From Blastomussa wellsi (Eukaryota; Cnidaria; Anthozoa; Scleractinia; Plerogyridae), in assembly GCA_947652115.1 (NCBI GenBank), contig OX393562.1, forward strand, positions 22,916,923 to 22,980,922: a stretch of 64,000 bases of DNA, written 5' to 3'. Of this stretch, positions 11,301-19,999 are shown piece by piece. Positions within the stretch are counted from its first letter, which is position 1, and the number at the start of each line of letters is the position of its first letter. A model generated the notes under the pieces. That model was not told the DNA's origin and searched no databases. It saw only the letters and a list, made by a program, of their open reading frames with translations. A program made the translations under genes and the position numbers.

Positions 11301-14300
11301 TAGAGTGGTAAAGTGTGACGTCACAAATATTCAAATTTTTGAAATTATGAGATTCATTAAGATCATCAGAAAGTACATGATGAAGAATGCCCAAATGCCA
11401 AAAATCAGCGTCTTATTTCAAGTTGGGGGTGAGATATTGGCCCCTTTATGCTTCAGTGCCTCCATACAAATCCTTGTTATTTTGTCTCTGTTCTAAGATT
11501 CTGATTTTTGGCAAGTAGGCATTCTTTATTATGGACTTTCAGAATATCTAGGTAAATCCCATAATTTCATAAATTTAGCTTTTGTGACGTCATCACTTTA
11601 CCACTCTATTATCACGGATATTTCTCTTAGTCCGGCTTCTCTGGAAACTGCTGTAGCTCTACTTCGAGAAAGCCATTCTGTGTCGTAGAGGGTGTGTTTC
11701 TTGCATTAATTTTATCGAGCGTTTAGTCTTCTGAGCTTGGTGTTTAGGTTTTGACCTCCCAATTTGTTCATTGTATTTTCTTGTTGGCACCACATGATGC
11801 AATTGTTATATTTACCACGCGCAAATCTGTTGACTGTGTTGCCTGTTGTGCATGCCACTATTTCAGAATATGTTTCCATTTTAAACAAACACGTGCCATA
11901 TCTTTTTCGATGACAAAATTAATCTCGATTATTTTCTGAAAAGAAATCAAGGTTTGTGCGTGTTTCACACAGGCAAGTATAATTCACATAGCACAGGATG
12001 TTAATTAATAAACTTCACTTACTCTTCCCCGCTTTCGTTCAGACTGTTCAGTTATAGTCGATGTCTTCGGTAAATCCGAATTTGTTGGATGGAACTGAAC
12101 CCTTAAAAAGACGTTTTCCAATTCCACGGCTTCTTCAGAACCATCACAGCGGAAAACTGGCTTGTGCTCGAAGCAGCTATTGTCAAAACTGTGCCGAAGA
12201 CAAACATGACTTGTTTGGCACTAAATCTTGCTGGTGAATGCGCGCGAATGGAGTCCAGTTTTGCCCCACAATTTTCTCCTTTGGGGAGTAATACATCACA
12301 ATATCTGGTGTGCCAGTTCTGTTGGCGCAGTTGACTGAAGTTGACTGTATTGGGGCCACCAGCAGCACAATAATTAATCCCTCCCTTCTTCGCCCTCTTA
12401 TCCGTCATGGCGCTATCGTATTCAGAACCACCAACTGCGTCACTTCCCCGTGTAATCTGAGCGTTTGGCCCACAGTCAGCCCAAGGTCACGTTGTGATCA
12501 GGATCATATTGCATAATAGCTGCCATGGCAAAAACTATATAAGAGTCTGTATGGGAATATTTTACAACACCTTTTAGCAAACCGAAATACTGCCAAATCT
12601 TAAATAAAATTGCCTTACCTTACTTTCACTGTGTTTTTATTCTTGTCTGAACGCTTATTTTGCCGTTTTGGCCATTTGGGCGAGTTATCGCTTTCGGGGT
12701 TCCCCACTACAAAGAAAAGAACAAGGCTGCACACTATAGTTCGGAACGCCCAACGAGCCAAGCGAAAAATCCCAACTTAAAATGGTCAAACGGCCTCAAA
12801 TCCATCGCAAATTCCAAGAAGAGATGTTCTAGTTTCATTTTAACTCAACAACAACTCAGTCCAGGCTCTGCGATCGATGCCAAGCGGCCGTTTGCTTTAA
12901 AGAATCCAGGGTAAAAAGATCTCCATTGTGCCTGTACACGCTCGTCACGACACACGACCGTTAAAAAACTCCTTGGTAACCTCGCCTCGATAATCGTCCT
13001 GAGGGGACCAGGGGAGTCAAACAAAACTTGTTGAGAGCAATTTACGGTGTGGTACTCCGGTGAGGTATAGTTTGTTAACGAGGCGGGGTTGCCAAGAAGC
13101 TTTTTAACGGTCGTGTGTCGTGACGAGCGTGTACAGGCACAATGGAGACCTTTTTACCTTGGATTTTTGAAAGCAAACGGCCGCTTGACATCGATGACAA
13201 AGCCTGGACTGAGTTGTTGTTGAGTTAAAATGAAACTAGAACCTCTCTTCTTGGAATTCGCGATGGATTTGAGGCCGTTTGACCATTTTAAGCTGGGATT
13301 TTTCGCTTGGCTCTTCGGGCGTTCCGAACTGGGGTGTGCAGCCTTGTTCTTTTCTTTGTAGTGGGGAGCCCAGAAAGCGATAACTCGCCTAAATGGCCAA
13401 GAATCGGCAAAATAAGCGTTCAGAAAAGAATAAAAGCACAGTGAAAGTAAGGTAAGGCAATTTTATTTAAGATTTGGCAGTATTTCGGTTTGCTAGAAGG
13501 TGCTGTAAATTATTCCCATACAAACTCTTATATTTTTGCCATGACAGCTATTATGCAACATGATCCTGATCACAACGTGAGCTTGGGCTGCCTGTGTTTG
13601 GCCGAGCGCGAAACGGACCCATTTCAGCTCGCAAAATCCAAACTTTGAGGTTCCAAAAAACATCAAAGAATGCGCTTTTGATGGCTTAAACCCGCAAATT
13701 TGAGTTAATTAAGACATAAACAAGCGAATTGGTCAAAAAATTTTTTACTTCATGGGCACTTTAACTGTATTCAGTTTTAATGTTACTTCATTTAGACTAC
13801 CCTTACTAGTATTGTTTTAGAAGCCAAATCCTTATTTTGATTTTGCCCTGTATCCTGGATTCTGAATTTAAGTCCTGCTTCCGTGTAGTGTATATTTCGC
13901 ATTGCTTCCCGCCGCGCACTTAGTATTTTTCTTTCCTAACTATGAACTGTCTTCATTTCTTCGTTAGAGAAATTCACTTGTGTTGCGGTATTTACAACCA
14001 CCGACACGTGGTTAGACGACTACCAAGAAGCAATGTTAGATGAATGTGTTCTGGAGAAGTTGGCGTTAATTCCGGATCATACCAAACTCGTGGTTAGTCA
14101 TTGCAGAATGGATAATATTGGAAAAGTTCCCGAAACCCTTATTGTAAGGTGTCCTGTGTTTGGAACCTTTCCAGTCTTTCCTGTGATGATTGAGATTTTA
14201 AGCAAGCGTTGGCAAACATTGGATCTTATTTCGATGATGCAAGAATTTCAAAGGACTTTTTCTTTCAATTATGTTTATGGCGGTGTTTCTGTCGAAGACA

Positions 14301-14353
14301 CGTTATCTACTCTTCCGAAATTTCGAAAAAAGGAAAAGGAAGATTGCGTATAA
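1683..14353 (+). CDS. Tandem-DED / TRADD-N-like / death-fold multidomain signalling protein, 852 aa, 6 exons
   Basis: Exons 1683-2259, 5798-6172, 6774-7016, 8514-8723, 9429-10196 and 13968-14353 join in one frame; every intron is GT-AG and phase 1. The start is the ATG at 1683. Residues about 5-85 and 92-172 are two death effector domains, with Leu-rich helices, 'LFEALEEQDNLG' and 'VEEFEERR'. Residues 193-318 (one exon) resemble TRADD-N: a 'CVCLTV' strand, 'LWRLYQDGTL', then 'VIVTIEEQEYEKAC'. Residues 335-398 look coiled-coil; 399-468 are a polar linker. Residues 473-560 are helical and death-fold-like, ending 'LQLYDLAELLEKVRP'. An alpha/beta segment begins at 575 ('VAVLVVNLIF'), is interrupted by a coiled coil (about 630-724), and may resume in the last exon ('CVAVFTTTDTW', 'TKLVVSHC'). 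No caspase HG or QACRG motif is present. A role as an immune or apoptosis adaptor is inference. Extra exons in the long first and last introns cannot be excluded. Confidence 0.75.
2323..2372. repeat. Penelope-like terminal fragment
   Basis: The sequence GGTGGCCAATTGACATTATC followed by AACCCAGTTGATAAAACCAAATTA matches the ends of the two Penelope-like copies at 50118-50768 and 53725-54430. It contains the palindromic motif TTATCAAC..GTTGATAA. It is a solo terminal remnant inside intron 1 of the DED gene. Confidence 0.7.
2675..2699. repeat. Poly-G tract
   Basis: A G-rich run of about 24 bases with a single T interruption lies in intron 1 of the DED gene. Confidence 0.8.
3100..3349. repeat. 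Near-perfect foldback element, arms about 118 bp
   Basis: The left arm 3100-3217 and right arm 3232-3349 are reverse complements with about five mismatches by eye, separated by a 14-nt loop. The inner end is GGGCGCCAGAT / ATCTGGCGCCC. It lies in intron 1 of the DED gene, so the pre-mRNA could form a long hairpin. Short open frames on both strands are mirror images of the arms, not genes. Confidence 0.9.
3360..4610. other. Intron 1 stretch without recognisable gene
   Basis: A short direct repeat 'TAGTATTTAAAAGGGC' occurs near 3360 and 3400. Around 4100-4345 there is a locally repetitive 'GGAAATTT/TTCCATTC' segment, possibly an old repeat, which gives a spurious 92-residue frame. Nothing else is supported. 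Confidence 0.4.
4611..5140. repeat. 530-bp compound triplet repeat (AGT/ACT/GGT/ACC, then GCT/GCC)
   Basis: The block is built almost entirely of the triplets AGT, ACT, GGT and ACC, with ScaI-like AGTACT and SpeI-like ACTAGT steps throughout, then a GC-rich part of GCT/GCC/GCG near 5025-5095, then AGT/ACT again. Because the triplets are mutually complementary, both strands stay open in several frames (Val/Leu-rich or Ser/Thr-rich). These frames are low complexity and are not genes. Confidence 0.95.
5262..5346 (+). mobile_element. SINE 3'-tail fragment
   Basis: The segment with 'AAACCGGGATAAGCTCCGG', 'CCTAATGGGCCACT' and 'GCAAACTTTACCTTA' has the look of a tRNA-derived SINE tail and is related in style to the tail at 22193-22345. 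It is a short fragment without a recognisable promoter head. Confidence 0.45.
7262..7492. mobile_element. Foldback MITE-like element in intron 3 of the DED gene
   Basis: Left arm about 7274-7333 (TGTTGTCTACTGTCC, then TTTGACTTAAAATGG) pairs with right arm about 7415-7475 (CCATTTTATGTCAAAGG, then AGACAACAGACATACG). The identity is moderate. Target duplications were not identified. Confidence 0.6.
7650..7800. repeat. Dispersed repeat, copy 1
   Basis: This segment ('TGATTGGGGACCACCCTTCA', 'CCTAGCC', 'AACAATAAGGCTGCAACA', 'CACTGAAATTTAGAGG', 'TTATAGGAGCTACGAGGC') is repeated nearly word for word at about 39080-39225. Family unknown. Confidence 0.75.
8270..8313. repeat. (ATT)n microsatellite
   Basis: Uninterrupted ATT units, then GTTATTGTT, lie about 200 bp before exon 4 of the DED gene. 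Confidence 0.95.
8935..9320. repeat. Tandem duplication with unit about 177 bp in intron 4 of the DED gene
   Basis: The block GCGGACTTTTCGTTTCGGG through 'GTATTTTTTTGGGT' occurs at about 9054-9135 and again at about 9231-9315. Shorter 'TATTTTTTTGGGTC' phrases recur in between. The long frame running out of exon 4 into this region is read-through, not coding. Confidence 0.8.
10266..10309. repeat. Short palindrome
   Basis: AACCTGCGATCGGGCGT pairs with ACGCCTGATCGCAGGTT across a loop of about 10 nt. It lies just after exon 5 of the DED gene and may be a transposon terminus. Confidence 0.6.
11301..11608. mobile_element. 308-bp MITE with TTA target duplication (PIF/Harbinger-like)
   Basis: The terminal inverted repeats are TAGAGTGGTAAAGTG and CACTTTACCACTCTA, each followed inward by a TGACGTCA box. 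The element is flanked by TTA at 11298-11300 and 11609-11611. A 3-bp TTA/TAA duplication is characteristic of PIF/Harbinger elements; the superfamily call rests on that alone. No transposase is encoded. Confidence 0.75.
12060..12408 (-). pseudogene. Broken THAP-domain coding fragment
   Basis: Reading leftward from the ATG at 12408, the segment gives 'MTDKRAKKGGINYCAAGGPN' in one frame, 'FARIHQQDLVPNKSCLSSAQ' in a second and 'FDNSCFEHKPVFRCDGSEEA' in a third. Together these follow the order of a THAP zinc finger (N-terminal CxxxC region, central basic part, C-x2-H then F). The frame changes and the lost C-x2-H pair make it a pseudogene. THAP domains occur in P-element-type transposases and in host proteins. 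Its promoter side abuts the large palindrome at 12465-13605, so it is probably part of that mobile element. Confidence 0.55.
12465..13605. repeat. Giant foldback: about 520-bp inverted arms with 89-nt spacer
   Basis: Left arm about 12465-12989 and right arm 13079-13605 are reverse complements over their whole length, with scattered mismatches and small gaps. Landmarks: CACGTTGTGATCAGGATCAT / ATGATCCTGATCACAACGTG at the outside, ACACACGACCGTTAAAAA and its complement near the centre. It is entirely inside intron 5 of the DED gene, so the primary transcript would contain a roughly 500-bp hairpin. Confidence 0.9.
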
Positions 14354-14867
14354 ACTGCTTTTAACAATGCATTTGCTGACAACAGCGAAGTCGTTGTTGT
14401 CAATTCAGGTCCTTTGTTTATATGCGGAGTAATTCATCTCCGAACGAGATGTCAAGTCGGATTCCTTAGAGGCTTAGTTGTTAGATAATTCGACTTCTAG
14501 CTTGTCAGGATATGTCCTATAATCGACCATGAATTTCTTCGTCACATTGTCGAATTTGGTGTGGACTCACGAGGCGATAGGCAAAGCCAAAATGATTAAG
14601 CGAAGACTTGCTTTCGCGGACTTGAAAAGTGCGATCAAAACTGAAATTCTAAAAACGATTTCGAAACTTACAGAATCACAAACTTCAAACTACGTAAAAT
14701 AATGGAAACCAAAATAAATTCAGTCCACTGGCGGTGCCAGCAGAACACGGCAAGAAAAAACGATCCCATTCAACGAGTTTGACGTCAAACTTTGGTGTTT
14801 TCCCTTCACAGATTAATTTCAATCCGGATCCATATCCGTCTCGAAAACGAATTTGATAATTTCCTCT
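14354..14867. other. Intergenic, no gene seen
   Basis: The 3' flank of the DED gene. I see no coding potential or clear repeat. Confidence 0.4.
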
Positions 14868-15088
14868 TTAAATGCGCTTCGTCACGGTTTGTGCCTTTTA
14901 GAAAATGGCTAAATTTTTGCATACTCGTCATTTTCAATCTGTCTCATCCTTGTTCCTGTTTGGTTCAGTATCACCTCTTTGGTGTTTTTCTTCATTAAGA
15001 AAACCATTAGTTTTAGGTTTCCTTCATTTTAATGGAAATTTGGTTCGTCGCAAAAATAAGTCAAAATATCGTGACGTAGCTCTTTAAA
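14868..15088. mobile_element. MITE, same family as the copy at 22701-22928
   Basis: The ends read 'TTTAAATGCGCTTCGTCACGG' (one base trimmed here: TTTAAATGCGCTTCGTCACG) and CGTGACGTAGCTCTTTAAA. The interior 'TTGGTGTTTTTC', 'TTAAGAAAACC', 'TTTCCTTCATTTTAATGGAAA' parallels the interior of the copy at 22701-22928. This copy is the more degraded of the two. Confidence 0.6.
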
Positions 15089-15169
15089 AGGAGTCCCTTT
15101 GGTTGCAATTTGTTGCACATTTCTGATAACTAACAGCTCGAAAGACTGTAAAGAGTTTGAGCGATTAAA

Positions 15170-15443
15170 ACACCCCCCTGTAACAGACCCACTGAAACCC
15201 TAGACAGCGGATTATTTTCCCCTACCCTGCGGAAATTTAGTCTCCCCAGTACCCAGTGAATATTTTGATTTTACCCAGTGACTGTGCGGTGTGACCCAGC
15301 GAATTTTGTTTGCAAAAAGTAATAATAAATAAGCAAAATAAAGCAGAAAACGAGCCGACCCAGTAGGAAATTTTACCTGGTGACTTTTTTCCCGAATAAA
15401 GATAAAGGATAAAGATTCCACTGGGTCTGTTACAAAGGGGTGT
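15170..15443. mobile_element. 274-bp MITE with 6-bp target duplication
   Basis: Terminal inverted repeats ACACCCCCCTGTAACAGACC and GGTCTGTTACAAAGGGGTGT. Flanked by ATTAAA at 15164-15169 and 15444-15449. The interior repeats 'ACCCAGTGA' and 'ACCCAGCGA' motifs. No coding sequence. Confidence 0.75.
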
Positions 15444-15449
15444 ATTAAA

Positions 15450-16276
15450 GTTGTTGTTGAAAGTTTTCAACAAGCGCGCGCGGTGGCGCAATACTACGTT
15501 ATTTTTTTATGTTTCAATGGATTTTTCGACGGTGAATATCAGCCAATGAGCGCGGGAGAATTTCTGCAGTTATGGTAAAATCACGCCCAAGACCCTCTTT
15601 CTGGTATTTTCATAAATCTTCCGATAGTGATTTAAGGAATTTCCAAACTTATTCACATGTACAGTACAGGTCGGCAAATAGCTATTTCCGGAATGTTGTA
15701 AAATAGAGCTCGAGGTACCACTGGTGCAATTTTTGTAAAAAATGTTAATAACACAAAACTGACGTTTTCGTCATTTTCTAAGTGTTTGAGTATATCGCTT
15801 TTATAGAGATTCATTTATCAGTCGTCGTCTTTGCAATCTACACATTGATTGCTCTGTTCACACAAAAGCTTAACCAATTGCAAGTTATTTAGTTAACAGT
15901 ATTTCAGTAAAATGTTTTGTGCATTAATTGTCTTAGCCTCTCTCTCTCCCGTGACCAGACTTAAGAACGTCTTCGTAGGAGGCAATCTTCTGACTTTTAT
16001 TGATTGTAGAAAGTTTTGTATCGTTATGAAATCAGAAGTTGAAGCTGGAAAGTTACATGTATAGGTTACTAAGGCAGACAGTTTTGGAAATTCAACGTCT
16101 CTAATTATTTAGTACTTATTTAGTACTCATCCTTATAAACATGGAGCAGAATTTCGCCTTGATCATTAGTTGGACAATCAAAGGTAGACGCTAGCAACAC
16201 CATTGACATATTCCTATTATGACTTGAAGTCTTCAAGCTCGATAAAGCCTAATTCTTGACGCATTCTTCTAATCAA
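15450..16276. other. Intergenic, no gene seen
   Basis: AT-rich sequence without a supported gene or repeat. Confidence 0.4.
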
Positions 16277-16495
16277 ATTCCTCACTAAGAGCACTGTTTC
16301 ACAAAGCCTTCAAACGGGCTTTTTTTAATTTTTGGAGCTTCGTTTGAACATTACCCCATTTTACAAATAATGTTATTGTTTTATAAATAATCAGATTCCT
16401 CACTGAGAGCACTGTTTCACAAAGCCGGCAAACGGGCTTTTTTTGGGGGCTTCGTTTGTGCATTACCCCATTTTTCAAATAATGTTACTGTGGAA
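16277..16495. repeat. Two-copy tandem repeat, period about 118 bp
   Basis: 'ATTCCTCACTAAGAGCACTG' at 16277 recurs as 'ATTCCTCACTGAGAGCACTG' at 16395, each followed by 'TTTCACAAAGCC', 'AAACGGGCTTTTTTT' and 'CATTACCCCATTTT.CAAATA'. Confidence 0.85.
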
Positions 16496-17366
16496 TATTA
16501 TGTTTTCTTTAAAATAATTGTTTGGCTGCACATGTGTGAAATAACATGGAAACGATTCTTCAAAGAACGTTACATGGTCAGAAAACGAAGCTGAATTTGT
16601 CCCTCGTGTAATTTCATGTAATTTCTCTGGTACATATGTACATTACAATTTGTTGTTTGGTTAACCTAAATGGATAAAGCGTTTAAAATATCGTTTAAAA
16701 GGAGTTGATATCAATTGGGACGCAAGTCCTGTTTCATATTCTGGCACGTTGTTGATTCATTGTGACGAAGTCAAATATTAAAATAAATACATTTTAGTGC
16801 AGTGTATTTGGCAACATTTCATGTGCGGGATTTTAATGTCAACTGATCGATGTTAGTAGTTTGGTAGGTGATTTCCGTATAATATAGAATCCCATTATAA
16901 GAATATTATTTGTACTTATTCTGGTAGAATTTAATAAAAAAGAAAGGGGCACGAACTACTAGTGCGTGATTTTAAATTCTAATTATATCCTTGTTGATTA
17001 GATGTTGGTTAACAGGAAGATCCGAAATTATTTCGGAGTTGAGCATTGCATTTCTTGAACAAGTCAAAACGGGCGTATGTTTACCTTTAGTTTCCCTATC
17101 TAGCCGACTCGATCTCTCGGCTGATCATCCGGCTGACTGAAATTTTAACAACTCAGAATAACTGCGTTGAAACAAAGGTGAGAATCCCTCTGAAGGAAAA
17201 GGACAAGATAATTTGTCAATTGCTGCACGGATTACAACTGATGGAGAATGCTGAGAATGAGAACAAACGTAACAGAATTTTAAGCCTAATTTGTGATGAA
17301 ACTCTATTTTCACTTTCTGGGCAAAATAGTTTTGGTTTTCAGATCTTCTCGTGCACAACGTGTTTA
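16496..17366. other. Intergenic, no gene seen
   Basis: No supported feature. A 76-residue frame starting at 17178 runs into the following transposon and is not credible on its own. Confidence 0.4.
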
Positions 17367-18059
17367 AGGTGGGCCCACACTGAGGGGACATGTTGCAGGG
17401 ATGTGTAGCAGGGACATGTAGCAGGGACCAAATCGCACAGTTTGCACACTTGTGAAAAAGCTGCCGGGACATGTTTCAGGGACATGTTGCAGCGACACAT
17501 ACTCTCGTGTGCGCTGACACTTTTTCACTTGTGCAACATCGAATTTGTGCAAAATTTGTCCCCGCAACATGTCGCACGGAGTTCAACTTGTTGAACTTCA
17601 TCGGACATGTCGCAGCGACAGAACTTTGCGTGAAACGCCATGATCACCGTGTGCAAGGATGTGCAACATGTCCCTGCAGCTAAAACTGATATTTGAACCA
17701 ATCAGTCACAAGATCCAGCTTGCTTTGCGGAAGTGCATTTAGAAAAAAGATGGCGGCCGAGCGCCGCCATCTTCATTTCCAGATATAAGTGACCAATGCA
17801 TTGTGGTCTTTATTTCTTAAACTCTCGCATATTACCGTCGTTGTTTCACACGAGGGGGCATGTCCCTGCAACATTTACCAGGGACATGTTCCAGCTACAT
17901 TTTCGTGTGTGTGTGCAAGTCTTAATCCTTTCCCTGACTCATGTCCCTGCTACACGTCCCAGTTACATGACCGCTAATGTGAACAGTTTATAAAAATGTT
18001 GCTGCTACATGTTGCAGCAACATGTTCCTGCGACATGTCCCCTCGTGTGAGCCCACCTT
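17367..18059. mobile_element. About 690-bp non-autonomous DNA element with internal 'CATGTTGCAGGGA' repeats
   Basis: The ends are inverted: AGGTGGGCCCACACTGAGGGG and CCCCTCGTGTGAGCCCACCT, flanked by TA. The sub-terminal parts consist of many copies of 'GGGACATGTTGCAG' and its complement 'CCCTGCAACATGT', forming nested palindromes on both sides of a unique core that includes 'AAGATGGCGGCC'. Short frames inside are repeat-derived. Confidence 0.75.
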
Positions 18060-19999
18060 ATGCCGCTTTACTCGTTTTGTTGTATTTTTACAAGCATTTT
18101 TTAAAATATGATTAAATGTTTCGCATCAAACTTCGTGCTTCTTAGTAGAGTTTGTTTCAGTATTCACGTTAATTAGAAAGTGCTTTTATATTGAATTACT
18201 CTGAGTCGCTTTTGTAGTATTTCTTCTCGAGGCGAGCGAAATTGTAAACACAGCCCGTCTTGTTTTCATCATTTTGCCATATTTCGTCAAGTTAAGGGTA
18301 TTGGCTCAGATCCGTAGCGGAAGGGAACCAATCAGAAAGCTTGAAAATCAATAGCCCGAGGTTGAAAAATTGCTAAATTAGCATGTGCCATGATGGAATA
18401 ATGAAATAATGGAAACATGGAATCATGGTTTAGTTGGACTTAAACTAAACAAAAGTTTTAGCCCCGTCAACACGTATCCGTTTCTTTGTTATACGGATTC
18501 TCCTTGAATCATTGAAAAATGCTCCTTCTGTTCCTCTGAAATCAGCATGCAGTGTTTTGGTCGACAAAATAGTTCCAGCAAGCTTAGTTAGTTACTGGTC
18601 ACTAACTTTGAACCTTCGCGGTCTTGCTTGAGGACCGTTTAAAGCTTTGATTTTCAATGAAGCCCTATAATGATAAAGTTGTATTCTGAAATAGAAAGTT
18701 TAAACATTTTACCAGAAAGAAAGTATTAAACAGGAAATGCTGTAGTCTTAAAAATGGCAAGGTGGCTGTGAAACATTTGTATCGAGCACTGTGATCAAAT
18801 CGTTTGAAAAAAACGATCCGTTTTCACCGTAGACAAGGACCCATGAATTCCATGAAATTTCCGAGAGCGTTCTCGGACACCGTTTTTCACCGTATATGCG
18901 TGGATGGAAGGCCAATCCGCAAAGAAAGAGTTACATTTTCAAGCGAAAACGGACCAATAGATGCCTGTTGCAAACTCACGCTTAGAAACGGACCGTTTCC
19001 AGTCCATATTTCAGACAGCTTTTAAATGTTAGTTCTGTTATTGTTACCAAAAAGCTTATTTGTACTACGGAGAACTTCAATTAAAATACAAAATCTGGCT
19101 TTAAAAGTTTGTCTCAGTAAACAGCAAAGAAATCGTGTCTATGATAAGAAGAAAAGAATCGATTTTGTTCATCGGTCCTGTCTCGATCAAATATTTGATT
19201 TGAGTTTTATCACATCCCGTTTGTTCTCTTATGGATACAATTTCGATTGTAAACACAGTGTTTCACGAAATTCAACAAGCTCGGTTAATAACGAACCGTA
19301 ACGACATAACACCAAACAAGCCAAAGACCTGCGTTTTATTACGATTCGCAGCAGTGTATTATGTCAGTTTTATCGGCAGGCACAGGTAAATAATACAAAA
19401 CTGAAATTGAAAAATGTCACTTTGTATATGATTTGTAGCATATTCATCTTTCGCGTAAATTTCTGGAAAGTCACCTGCTGAACAAAACAAGACAGGTCAA
19501 GCTACACCCAGCAGTCACTATAGTAATAACGAACTGTCGGATGCCGAAATGAATTATTGCCACTCATAATGCCTTAGAAGTCATTTAACAACACAATGTT
19601 TAGCTCTTTCATGAGTAAACCTGTGACATCTACGACAGTTTTCGCCAATTTCGGTACTTTTGGAATATTAATCTAGAACTGCACTTTGCAGTATCTGCAA
19701 TTCAAATATTCAGTTTGTATAACAGTAATAGCTAGATTTGTACCTTGACAGAAGAAAATTATTTACATTAACTTATCTTGTTCTATACAATTTTGTGTCA
19801 AAAATCCCTTTAAAATGCGACTAAATTATTCAAAGTTAATATTTTTGTTGCTTTCAGTTGGACGCACAGGAAACTAATTGAGTACACCTGCAACTCTGAA
19901 CAAACTTTTTCTTTATCTCCTTTAGTTATAAAGCTGGAAAACAGACGCCTCTTTTTTTGTAAAAACAAGACCATAAATTAAAGCGTTTCGTTCAAACTG
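18060..19999. other. Intergenic, possible old repeats only
   Basis: 'GCCCCGTCAACACGTATCCG' near 18462 and 'AACGATCCGTTTTCACCGT' near 18812 look like termini of a degraded DNA element, but I could not define boundaries. No gene supported. Confidence 0.35.

Noticed and set aside
17178..17408. 76-aa frame with a helical Leu-rich start
   Set aside because: It runs into the transposon terminus at 17367, has no splice partner in frame and no recognised domain.
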